A DNA stretch of 31,806 nt, from assembly GCA_964581605.1 (NCBI GenBank), contig CAZOPF010000066.1, positions 1-31,806 of the forward strand, written 5' to 3'. Each line of letters starts with the position of its first letter. Within the stretch, counting starts at the first letter, position 1. The DNA is from CAADGU01 sp964581605. GTDB taxonomy: Bacteria > Chloroflexota > Anaerolineae > Promineifilales > Promineifilaceae. The notes below the pieces were generated by a model, which worked only from the letters and a program-made list of their open reading frames with translations, ran no database searches and was not told where the DNA came from. This document shows, in pieces, positions 17,326 through 24,288 of this stretch. A program made the translations under genes and the position numbers.

Positions 17326-20300
17326 TCAGGTTTCGCCTGGCAGGGTGTAGGTGAGGAAGAGGGGGGAGCGGTAACGGCCGTCTACACTTTCCACTACCCC
17401 ACCCGGATATTGCTGCTGCACGGCCGTTAAATCCCCAAACCGCTCTGGTAAAAAGACAAAGACCTGATTGGGCGCGGGCGTACTGACTGTGGGCAGCGGT
17501 TCGGCTACGTCAAAAAAGTTCACCCCTTTGTGAAAATCGGTCAACAGGTAGGGGAAAGTGGGAAAGTCGGTGTACATGACCGGCGGGCCATAAAAATAAG
17601 CGGTCCAGTCACCCTCCAAAGAATTGAGATATTGAGAGATTTCGTGCGCCGCTTCGGTGTTGGCATCGGCAAATTCGTTGGTGGTGGGGTAACGGCCGTA
17701 GTAGAAGAATATCTCGCTCAGGGCCAGGAGCAGAACGATGAGGAGCAGGGGGGCGGAGGAGCGGAGGAGCGGAGGAGCGGAGGAGAAGGTAGGGGTGATG
17801 AGGTGGATGATTTCGGCCAGGGCCAGGGCGGCCAGCAGAGCGATAGCGGGCAGGGCGATGAGCAGGCGATGGCTTTGGGGCGGGTCGAGCAGCAACGCCC
17901 CGGCAAACAGCACCGTCGCCAAAAACCAGATCGGCAACATGGCAAATTTCAATTGGCGTAACCGGAACAGGGAGATCAGGAGGCCAAGCAGGAAGAGCAC
18001 GGCCGTGCCAAATCCCAATAGCGGCACATGCGGCTTATAAACCGGGCTGAGGTCTTCGCCGCCATTGAACGCCAGCGCCGCCAGCCGGAACTGCTGCCAG
18101 AACAGGGCAAACTGGCTTTGCCCGGTGCTGATGGCTTGCTGTGGCAGCCACTCCGTCTGCACAATGCCCAATACATTCACCCGTTCCATGAAAATGGCCG
18201 GGTACTGCCGGTAAAAAAGGATGGCGGGCAGGGCGATAATGAGCGCCAGCACCAAGGCCGCCAGCCAATGCCCCGCCTGCGCTCGCAACGTCTTCCGATC
18301 TAAAAGCAGCGCCCAGAGCAGCAACGCCAGCAAAATGAGCGGCAACAGGCGAGCGGTAGTAAATTCGTAGGCGTTAAAGCCAATAGCCAGACCGGCAGCC
18401 AGCCAGAGAAGGCGCTGCCGGGGGGCGTTGGCAGGGCATTCCCAGGCCACGGCCGTCAGCCCCAAGGCCAGCAGCACCAGCAGCGGCGACCAGATATTGG
18501 TCAGCCCCAAATGGCTGTAGTGCAGGTGCAAATGGGAGCCAAGCAGCAAAATGGCCGCGCCCAGGCCCACAACACGGCCGTACAACCGCTCCCCCAGCAC
18601 ATACGTTAACGCTACCGTCAGCCCGCCTACCAGCGGCGACAAAAAGCGCACGGCAACAACGGTCTGGCCAAAGAATGAAATGGGCACGGCCGTCAGATAA
18701 AGCGGCAGTGTCGGGTTGGTTAGCCAGGCGGTGCCAAACGGGTTGCGAATCTGCCCCTGCAAAATTTCCACCGCGTTCAGCCCCAGGCTGGCCTCAATGC
18801 CGCTGAGGACAAATGGCTGCTGGCTGAGGCGAAAATAACGCAGGGCGACGGCCGTGACGAAGAGGATGAGGGCGGTGAGTAATAGGCGGTGAGCAGTGAG
18901 CAGTGAGCGGTAATCGGTAAACGGTAATTGGTTATCGGTTTCCTTAGCGTCACTTCGCGTCTTTTGCGAAGCCCTTCGCGTTCTTCGCGGATCGGAGAGG
19001 GCAAAGAAGGCGAGGGGGATGGCGGTGAACCAAAGGAGGAGGGCCAGAGACGGCCGTTCAAAACCGGGTACGGCCGTGAACCGATAGGCGAGAATCGTCA
19101 ACAACAGCGCCGGAATAAACCACCAGCGCCGTTCGGGAATGTCGCCCAAACGCGGCCATTGCCATTGTCGTTCGCCGCCCGCGCGCTGCCGCCAGGCCAG
19201 CGCCGCCAGTGGTACGGCCGCCAACACCAGCCAGCCCAAACCGCCTTCTCCCCCGCGCATTTCCATTTGCGCCAGCATGGCAAAGAGCAGGCTAAAACCG
19301 ATAAGAATCAGGGGAAGGCTGTTGCTCTTGGGAGATTGGGAGACTGGGAGATGGGGAGATTCAGGGAGAGGGTAATTGGGTAATTGGGTAATTGAGTAAT
19401 TGGGATCGGGAGCGGGAGAGGGTGATTCGGCCGTTGGCAATTGATCATTGCCCATTGACCATTGGTCATTGGCCGTTGCCCATTGACCACTCAACTCTTC
19501 CAGAGTAAACGGCCGTGCCGCCGGTAATGCTGCCTCAATTGGCCCGTTTGCTTTTTTGCGGGCGACGATGAGCAGATACGCGCCGGTTTCGCCAAAGGGT
19601 TCATCGTAGTACGGCCGTAACCAGCGATCCGTCCACTTCAGGCTGCTTTCCCAGGGGGCTACAATCCAATGCCCGGTCAGGGCGTGCATCATGGCAGAGG
19701 GGATGCCCTGGGCGTGCCCCATTTCCAGAGCGCGTAACGCTTCTTTGGAGAAGTAATACTGCCACCGTTCAATCTCAAAACCGGCCTGCGCCAGCCGCGC
19801 CGCCCACACTTCGGGCGGGTCAGTGTGGGCATGGCGGGAGATGGCGTTAAATTTCTGCCGATACCAATCGGCTAACCCCTCACTGCCCAGCTTTTCAAAA
19901 AATGCGGCCCCACCCAACCAATCGGTGAAGTAGTGGCTGGGCATGGTGATGAGGAAACGGCCGTTCAGTTGCAGCACCCGGTTCACCTCGTTCAGCACCG
20001 GCTGGATGTCCGGGATATGTTCCAACACCGAGTTAGAAAAGGCACTGGCAAAGTGGTTATCGGGAAAAGGCAGCCGGTTCCCCATCGCCTGCGCCAGCAC
20101 GTCATACTGGCCCGCCTGCGCCGACTTTTTGAGTGGATTCCACCAGGGATCAATCCCGGCCGCCAGACGACCGGGAAACGTCATCTGGCTAAAATGCCCA
20201 TCGCCACAGCCCACGTCTAACACCGGCGCGGGCAGTTCCACGCAGCCATAAAAACGTGCTTCCACTGCCCGCAAAATGGCCCGAAAGGCGGGAATGGTCT

Positions 20301-20388
20301 TTAACTGACGCCAAAGGAGGTCGTCCCCGGCAAACGGTAAATGGTTAATTGTCAATGGTAAATCGTCAATGACCGCGTCGTCCGTCAC
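17326..20388 (-). CDS. Methyltransferase-glycosyltransferase (GT39/ArnT-like) fusion
   Basis: The product has 1020 residues. Residues 1-290 are a class I SAM methyltransferase (motif I VLDVGCGDGHF at 56-66; NSVLEHIPD further on; Methyltransf_11 type). Residues of about 296-356 form a Pro/Ser/Asn/Gln-rich linker written by short DNA repeats. From about 365 to the end there are about a dozen hydrophobic segments with the layout of GT39/PMT-ArnT lipid-linked sugar transferases, including the loop GIEASLGLNAVEIL and LTNPTLPLYL. A second repeat-written hydrophilic insert (about 475-500) interrupts the membrane part. The start is a GTG with GAGG seven bases upstream, four bases after the stop of the upstream glycosyltransferase, suggesting translational coupling. 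The loop position where relatives have Asp-Glu reads Ile-Glu here, so catalysis is uncertain. The likely role is modification of surface glycoconjugates. Confidence 0.82.
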   Translation of the reverse strand: MTDDAVIDDLPLTINHLPFAGDDLLWRQLKTIPAFRAILRAVEARFYGCVELPAPVLDVGCGDGHFSQMTFPGRLAAGIDPWWNPLKKSAQAGQYDVLAQAMGNRLPFPDNHFASAFSNSVLEHIPDIQPVLNEVNRVLQLNGRFLITMPSHYFTDWLGGAAFFEKLGSEGLADWYRQKFNAISRHAHTDPPEVWAARLAQAGFEIERWQYYFSKEALRALEMGHAQGIPSAMMHALTGHWIVAPWESSLKWTDRWLRPYYDEPFGETGAYLLIVARKKANGPIEAALPAARPFTLEELSGQWATANDQWSMGNDQLPTAESPSPAPDPNYSITQLPNYPLPESPHLPVSQSPKSNSLPLILIGFSLLFAMLAQMEMRGGEGGLGWLVLAAVPLAALAWRQRAGGERQWQWPRLGDIPERRWWFIPALLLTILAYRFTAVPGFERPSLALLLWFTAIPLAFFALSDPRRTRRASQKTRSDAKETDNQLPFTDYRSLLTAHRLLLTALILFVTAVALRYFRLSQQPFVLSGIEASLGLNAVEILQGQIRNPFGTAWLTNPTLPLYLTAVPISFFGQTVVAVRFLSPLVGGLTVALTYVLGERLYGRVVGLGAAILLLGSHLHLHYSHLGLTNIWSPLLVLLALGLTAVAWECPANAPRQRLLWLAAGLAIGFNAYEFTTARLLPLILLALLLWALLLDRKTLRAQAGHWLAALVLALIIALPAILFYRQYPAIFMERVNVLGIVQTEWLPQQAISTGQSQFALFWQQFRLAALAFNGGEDLSPVYKPHVPLLGFGTAVLFLLGLLISLFRLRQLKFAMLPIWFLATVLFAGALLLDPPQSHRLLIALPAIALLAALALAEIIHLITPTFSSAPPLLRSSAPLLLIVLLLALSEIFFYYGRYPTTNEFADANTEAAHEISQYLNSLEGDWTAYFYGPPVMYTDFPTFPYLLTDFHKGVNFFDVAEPLPTVSTPAPNQVFVFLPERFGDLTAVQQQYPGGVVESVDGRYRSPLFLTYTLPGET
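18884..18990. repeat. Short repeats inside the fusion gene (second insert)
   Basis: Units such as gtgagca(gtgagca)n, ggtaatcggtaaacggtaat and cttcgcgtctttt/ccttcgcgttcttcgcg lie in tandem. This material is typical of intergenic regions but is translated here as a hydrophilic insert between predicted membrane segments. Confidence 0.7.
19325..19490. repeat. Short tandem repeats inside the fusion gene (domain linker)
   Basis: Runs of gggagattgg/gggagactgg units, then ggtaattgggtaattgggtaattg units, then catt(g/a)accattgg/ccattgacca units lie in tandem. They are translated as the linker between the methyltransferase and the glycosyltransferase (strings such as NYSITQLPNYPLPE, SPHLPVSQSP and NDQWSMGNDQ). 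Confidence 0.85.
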
Positions 20389-20415
20389 CCCATCACCTCA
20401 TCACCCCTTCACCTT
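20336..20415. repeat. Short repeats at the GT4/fusion gene junction
   Basis: Units ggtaaatggttaattgtcaatgg and ccatcacctcatcaccccttcacc straddle the junction. On the minus strand they supply the last codons and stop of the GT4 gene (GVMR-stop), the GAGG ribosome site, the GTG start and the first 20 or so codons of the fusion protein. Confidence 0.7.
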
Positions 20416-21643
20416 GCCACCGGCTCACCCACCCATCCCGCATCTGGCGCAGGCGTTCGTAGGCGGCGGGTTCACGGGCGGTGGGATCGTGACGGCCGTG
20501 CTGCAAATCCTGAAACAAGTCGGTGTAGGCGACGGCCGTTTGCGCCGGACTGAAACTGTCGGCAATCAAGCGGACGTCGCGCTGGTATCGCCGCTTATCG
20601 GAAAGGATGCGGATGATTGCCTGAGCGAGCGCGTCGTGGTCGCCAACGGCCGTCACCTCGCCCATACCCGTCATCGTCACCGGCTGGCGCACACCGGGCA
20701 GGGCACAGGCCGCCACCGGCACGCCATTTTGCATCGCTTCAATTTGCACCAGGCCAAAACTCTCGGTGCTGTTCAGGCTGGTCACACACAACACATCCAG
20801 ATTTTTGTAAAAGGCGGTTAAATCAGCCCCTTCCAGATTGCCGAGCAGCCGGTAATGGTTTTTGTACTTCTCAAACAAGGGGGCGAGGCGGGCGGCGTAG
20901 GCTTCTTCGCCCAGGATATTTTTGTACGGCCCGGCATGGAGGACGATAGCATTGGGAAACCTTGCCAGCACAGTTGGCAAGGCGTTGAGCAGCACCTCCA
21001 CCCCCTTTTCGGTAGCCAAACGGGCGGCAATTCCGATGACGGGACGGCCGTGTACCCCCTGCACCTCACAAAACTGCTGCGCTGCCTCATCCGAACAATA
21101 CGCCAGTTCCACCGGCGGCGGGATAATGTGCAGCTTTTGGCCCAGATATTGCGACAGATACGGCGAGTGCGTGCCATAATCGCGGGTATACGTCACCACC
21201 GCATCCGCCAGATTACCCGCTGCTCGGTTCATGGTATGCACCACTCTGTCTACCAGCCGGTTAAAACCGCCCTCCGGCAGTTGCAGATCACAATGGTAGG
21301 TGAGCACCACCGGTTTGCCCATCAGCCGCCCGCGCAAAGCCACGCCGGGCGCATCAAACTGGGGCAGGTGCAGGTGAATGACGTCCGCCTTTTGCGCCAG
21401 TTTCCAGGCCATCGGCCCAAAACCGGGCATAATCACCCCCTTGCTGACGCGAAAGGTGACAGGCACACGCACAATTTTGACGCCATCCTGCAAATCATAG
21501 AGCGGCAGCCTGGGGTCATACTGCGCGGTGAGTACGGTGACATCATGCCCCTGCTGTGCCAGCGCCCGGCTGAGCCGTTCCACATAAATCGTCAGCCCAC
21601 TCACCCAGGGGCGATAATAAGTCAAAACTTCCAGAATTCTCAT
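20393..21643 (-). CDS. Glycosyltransferase family 4 (GT-B fold)
   Basis: The product is a 416-residue GT4 glycosyltransferase, a retaining enzyme using nucleotide-activated sugars for lipids or polysaccharides. The N-terminus RILEVLTYYRPWVSGLTIYVERLSRAL is the usual GT4 acceptor-domain start. RLATEKGVEVLL begins the donor half, and ESFGLVQIEAMQNGVPV carries the E-x7-E motif (Glu at the start and nine positions on) expected for the active site. I chose the ATG at 21643, with AGGA seven bases upstream. The frame is open to a GTG at 21718, but the extra 25 residues come from the repeat in the upstream junction. It lies between the flippase-like gene (71 bases upstream) and the fusion gene (4 bases downstream), so the three are probably one operon. 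The sugar and acceptor are unknown. Confidence 0.9.
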   Translation of the reverse strand: MRILEVLTYYRPWVSGLTIYVERLSRALAQQGHDVTVLTAQYDPRLPLYDLQDGVKIVRVPVTFRVSKGVIMPGFGPMAWKLAQKADVIHLHLPQFDAPGVALRGRLMGKPVVLTYHCDLQLPEGGFNRLVDRVVHTMNRAAGNLADAVVTYTRDYGTHSPYLSQYLGQKLHIIPPPVELAYCSDEAAQQFCEVQGVHGRPVIGIAARLATEKGVEVLLNALPTVLARFPNAIVLHAGPYKNILGEEAYAARLAPLFEKYKNHYRLLGNLEGADLTAFYKNLDVLCVTSLNSTESFGLVQIEAMQNGVPVAACALPGVRQPVTMTGMGEVTAVGDHDALAQAIIRILSDKRRYQRDVRLIADSFSPAQTAVAYTDLFQDLQHGRHDPTAREPAAYERLRQMRDGWVSRWQGEGVMR

Positions 21644-21685
21644 GCGTTTGTCCTGTTGTTCATGGTGTTGTACACGCTGTTTTCT

Positions 21686-21726
21686 CGTGATGCGTGATGT
21701 GTGATGATCACGAGTCACGCATCACG
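21686..21726. repeat. Inverted repeat at the flippase/GT4 junction
   Basis: CGTGATGCGTGA (21686-21697) and TCACGCATCACG (21715-21726) are perfect 12-base inverted copies, with further gtgat units between. The right arm contains the stop codon and last codons (SRDA-stop) of the flippase-like gene. No T-tract follows. Confidence 0.8.
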
Positions 21727-22740
21727 GCTCACGCCCTTCTCCCGTTTCATATAATTCTGTGTGGTCCGCACCACCGCGCCAATGGTGGAGCCGGTGGCGG
21801 CGATGCCGATGAGGCCGAGGATGGTCAGGACAACGTAGTTCATGGCGTGGTAGGCAAAGGCAAAGCTGGCGGAGGCGGCGGCCGGTTGGCCCAGAAGGGC
21901 GAGTGCGGCCGTCACACCCGCCTGAAACACGCCCACACCACCGGGTGACGAGGGAGCGGCTATACTCAAGGCGGCCGCACAGACGACAAAAGCGGCCATC
22001 GGCACAGTGACATCCAACCCCACCGCCTGCATCCCAATCCAGTAGGCAAAGATGATGGGCAGCCAGACGAGGATGCTGAGGAAGAGCAAGATGGCGCCAT
22101 CTTTGAAGCGGGTCAGGCTATCCAATCCTTTGAGGATGTCATCCACGCGGCGCACCCAGGTTTCGGTATTCAGCCAGGGGATGCGGCTCAGGATGGAAGA
22201 GGCCAGGCGGCGGAAGAACGGCCGTTGGTTAGCGGCCACAATCAACACCACAATGGCGATCACGGCCAATACGCCTGTCATCAGGGCCGCCTGGCGAAAT
22301 TCTGGCGGCAGCGTGGGTGCATAGGCCAGCGTGAAGGGCAGCAGCACCACAATGAACATCATGTCCAGCACTCGTTCCACGACCATGGTGGAGATGCTTT
22401 GGGAGATGGTGAGGGGCGGTACACTGCCCATGAGGACGGCGCGAGCCACGTCGCCCAGGCGAAAGGGCAGGTACATATTGAGCATGTAGCCAATGTTTTG
22501 CACATGGAATACCTGCCCGTATTTGACCTGATTACCCATCATAAAACGCCAGCGCACCGCCCGGATCAGCATGAACAGCAGCACCCCCAGGCCGGTCAGC
22601 CCCAGGTAAGCGTAATTGGCTTGGCGAAAGGCATCAATGATGTCACGGGGATCAATAAACAGGAAGATGGCAATGAGGCAGAGGAGGCTCACGGCCGTGC
22701 CAATCCACAACTGGCGGCGATCTTTTGGGCTACTTTCCAT
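21715..22740 (-). CDS. Flippase-like/LPG synthase-TM (UPF0104) membrane protein
   Basis: The product is a 341-residue polytopic membrane protein of the lysylphosphatidylglycerol-synthase TM / UPF0104 family (PF03706 type). Visible are about eight hydrophobic segments, the early IRAVRWRFMMG string, NMYLPFRLGDVARAVLMG (the family's NxxxPxRxGExxR-type motif) and VVCAAALSIAAPSSPGGVGVFQAGVTAAL (family APSSPGGLGxFE-type motif). Family members are implicated in lipid flipping or glycolipid handling. I chose ATG 22740 (MESSPKDRR); the frame extends to 22830, but that part reads through an intergenic hairpin element. A consensus -10 box ends nine bases before the ATG, suggesting a leaderless or near-leaderless mRNA. 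Next to two glycosyltransferases, a role in exporting a glycolipid or polysaccharide intermediate is a reasonable inference. Confidence 0.85.
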   Translation of the reverse strand: MESSPKDRRQLWIGTAVSLLCLIAIFLFIDPRDIIDAFRQANYAYLGLTGLGVLLFMLIRAVRWRFMMGNQVKYGQVFHVQNIGYMLNMYLPFRLGDVARAVLMGSVPPLTISQSISTMVVERVLDMMFIVVLLPFTLAYAPTLPPEFRQAALMTGVLAVIAIVVLIVAANQRPFFRRLASSILSRIPWLNTETWVRRVDDILKGLDSLTRFKDGAILLFLSILVWLPIIFAYWIGMQAVGLDVTVPMAAFVVCAAALSIAAPSSPGGVGVFQAGVTAALALLGQPAAASASFAFAYHAMNYVVLTILGLIGIAATGSTIGAVVRTTQNYMKREKGVSRDA

Positions 22741-22749
22741 AGGGGCGGG

Positions 22750-22755
22750 ATTATA
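22750..22755 (-). promoter_or_regulatory. -10 box TATAAT of the flippase-like gene (near-leaderless)
   Basis: On the minus strand TATAAT ends nine bases before the ATG at 22740, so transcription would start two to four bases ahead of the start codon. There is no room for a Shine-Dalgarno. The -35 region is poor and lies in the arm of a palindrome (GCCGGTTT-G-AAACCGGC). Confidence 0.5.
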
Positions 22756-22763
22756 ACAGGTTG

Positions 22764-22813
22764 CCGCCGGTTTGAAACCGGCGTCTGCTACAAAAAACCT
22801 GCTCAAGCAGGTT
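22764..22813 (-). terminator. Double-hairpin element with minus-strand terminator
   Basis: The first palindrome is GCCGGTTT-G-AAACCGGC (about 22767-22783). The second is AACCTGC-TCAA-GCAGGTT (22796-22813), followed on the minus strand by a run of six T. As a terminator it would insulate the flippase-like gene from upstream minus-strand transcription. The two-stem layout resembles a REP-type dispersed element. Confidence 0.65.
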
Positions 22814-22844
22814 AGAAGGCCACCCCCCAATTGCTAATGCTGGT

Positions 22845-22873
22845 TTGTGTCAGCAAGTAAAGCGGCGTATCAT
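22845..22873 (+). promoter_or_regulatory. Possible promoter of the aldo/keto reductase gene
   Basis: TTGTGT (3/6) and TATCAT (5/6) are 17 bases apart, about 100 bases before the start codon. A perfect TTGACA lies a little further on (22874-22879) but has no good -10 at the right distance. This is a weak call. Confidence 0.3.
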
Positions 22874-22905
22874 TGACAAAGAACATATCTGACGGTTGGC
22901 GCTCC

Positions 22906-22956
22906 CTGCTCTCTTTTTCTTTACCCCCTTTGCATCTTTGCGCCTTTGCGTCAAAC
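22906..22956. repeat. Short repeat (ctttgcg/tctttgcgcc) in the reductase leader
   Basis: Units of the ctttgc(a/g)(t/c) type are repeated (tttgcatctttgcgcctttgcgtc). A related motif (cttcgcg/ctttt) is translated in the fusion gene around 18950-18990. Confidence 0.5.
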
Positions 22957-22971
22957 ATTTCGGAGGTCATC

Positions 22972-23955
22972 ATGCAGTTTGTTAATTTGGGTAAGTCTGG
23001 TTTGAAAGTGTCCCGTATTTGTTTGGGGATGATGAGTTATGGCTCGGCGCAGTGGCGGGAATGGGTGTTGGATGAGGCATCGGCACGGCCGTTTGTGCAA
23101 CGCGCGCTGGAATTGGGTATCAACTTCTTTGACACGGCCGATATGTATTCCCTCGGCGTCAGCGAAGAAATTACCGGCCGGCTGCTCAAAGAGTTTGCCC
23201 GCCGCGAAGAAGTGGTGGTAGCCACCAAAGTGTTCTTTCATCACAATGAGAAAGACCCCAACTCTGGCGGGTTATCCCGCAAACACATCATGGATGGCAT
23301 TGACGCTTCCTTGCGTCGTCTAGGCATGGAGTATGTTGACCTGTATCAGATTCATCGTTGGGATTACACCACGCCGATTGAGGAGACAATGGAAGCATTG
23401 CATGATGTGGTGAAGGCGGGCAAAGCGCGGTATATCGGCGCGTCGAGCATGTTTGCCTGGCAGTTTGCCAAAGCGCAGTATACGGCCGATGCTCACGGTT
23501 GGACACGCTTTGTTTCCATGCAAAACCATTGGAATCTGGTCTACCGGGAAGAAGAACGGGAAATGGTGCCACTTTGTCTGGATCAAGGAGTTGGTCTGAT
23601 TCCCTGGAGTCCACTGGCGCGTGGTTTCCTGGCGGGCAACCGCCAGACCAAAGCGGAAGGCCCCACCACCCGCGCCAAAACTGATGCCTATGCGCACAGC
23701 ATGTATTATGCCGAAGGGGATTTTGAAGTGGTAGCGCGTGTGGGGGAAATTGCCGAACAACATGGGGTGAAACCGGCGCAGATTGCGCTGGCCTGGCTGC
23801 TATACAAACAAGGCGTGGCGGCGCCTATTATTGGCACGACGAAGATGTACCAGTTAGAGGAGGCGGTCACGGCCGTAGACATCACCCTCTCCGCCGAAGA
23901 AATCCGCCTGCTTGAAGAACCGTATCGCCCCCACCCTATTTTGGGGCATTCATAA
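22972..23955 (+). CDS. Aldo/keto reductase
   Basis: The product is a 327-residue NADPH-dependent aldo/keto reductase (TIM barrel; the AKR family with voltage-channel beta-subunit/YajO-type members). The catalytic tetrad is visible: Asp54 and Tyr59 in FFDTADMY, Lys86 in ATKVFF and His128 in LYQIHRWD. LIPWSPLARGFLAG and the C-terminal PIIGTTKMYQLEEAV fit the cofactor-binding end. The start is ATG 22972 with GGAGG five bases upstream; the frame is open from 22873, but that part reads the leader's short repeats. The 82-residue gene follows 14 bases downstream, very likely cotranscribed. Substrate unknown; probably a cytosolic carbonyl reductase. Confidence 0.92.
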   Translation: MQFVNLGKSGLKVSRICLGMMSYGSAQWREWVLDEASARPFVQRALELGINFFDTADMYSLGVSEEITGRLLKEFARREEVVVATKVFFHHNEKDPNSGGLSRKHIMDGIDASLRRLGMEYVDLYQIHRWDYTTPIEETMEALHDVVKAGKARYIGASSMFAWQFAKAQYTADAHGWTRFVSMQNHWNLVYREEEREMVPLCLDQGVGLIPWSPLARGFLAGNRQTKAEGPTTRAKTDAYAHSMYYAEGDFEVVARVGEIAEQHGVKPAQIALAWLLYKQGVAAPIIGTTKMYQLEEAVTAVDITLSAEEIRLLEEPYRPHPILGHS

Positions 23956-23969
23956 AGGAGGACACAAAC

Positions 23970-24218
23970 ATGAACAGATACATCATCGAATCGCCGCATG
24001 AAGCGGAAGAGTGTGACCGTATCCTGCGGGATGTGCTGGCAATGGGTTACATCCACCATTTTGAATGGGGATGCAAAGCCGGCGACCACACCGGCTGGGC
24101 TATTGTGGAAGTGGAAAATATCAATCAGGCACGGGTCATGGTGCCACCGCTGGTGCGTCAGCGTGCCCGCATTGTCCCCCTGACCCGTTGGTTTCCCGAA
24201 GATTTTCAGGACAAATAG
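23970..24218 (+). CDS. Small conserved-looking protein, 82 residues, unknown function
   Basis: The start is secure: GGAGG lies eight bases before the ATG. The translation MNRYIIESPHEAEECDRILR ... HHFEWGCKAGDHTGWAIVEVENINQARVMVPPLVRQRARIVPLTRWF has an alpha/beta pattern of strand-helix-strand-strand-helix-strand, suggesting a ferredoxin-like or dimeric alpha-beta-barrel fold. It resembles small uncharacterised bacterial proteins with WGCxxGDHxxW and AR..(L/V)PP..R..A.IV strings that I have seen but cannot name. Close linkage to the aldo/keto reductase suggests one transcript. No catalytic function can be claimed. Confidence 0.75.
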   Translation: MNRYIIESPHEAEECDRILRDVLAMGYIHHFEWGCKAGDHTGWAIVEVENINQARVMVPPLVRQRARIVPLTRWFPEDFQDK

Positions 24219-24225
24219 GGTAACA

Positions 24226-24286
24226 CTGGTTTGTAGCAGGCGATTCATCGCCGTCAAATGGCGATAAATCGCTTACGACAAACCAG
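24226..24286. terminator. Long two-part hairpin between convergent genes
   Basis: The outer arms CTGGTTTGT/ACAAACCAG are 9 bp. The inner arms GCGATTCATCGCC (24240-24252) and GGCGATAAATCGC (24260-24272) pair over 13 positions with one mismatch. Each inner arm is itself nearly palindromic, so alternative cruciform folds are possible. It separates the 82-residue gene from the convergent RNase Y gene. There is no T-tract on either side, so termination is inferred from position. Confidence 0.6.
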
Positions 24287-24288
24287 GA

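Noticed and set aside
22741..22830. N-terminal extension of the flippase-like protein to 22830
   Set aside because: It would translate both intergenic hairpins and the -10 box; the start at 22740 precedes a typical membrane-protein N-terminus.
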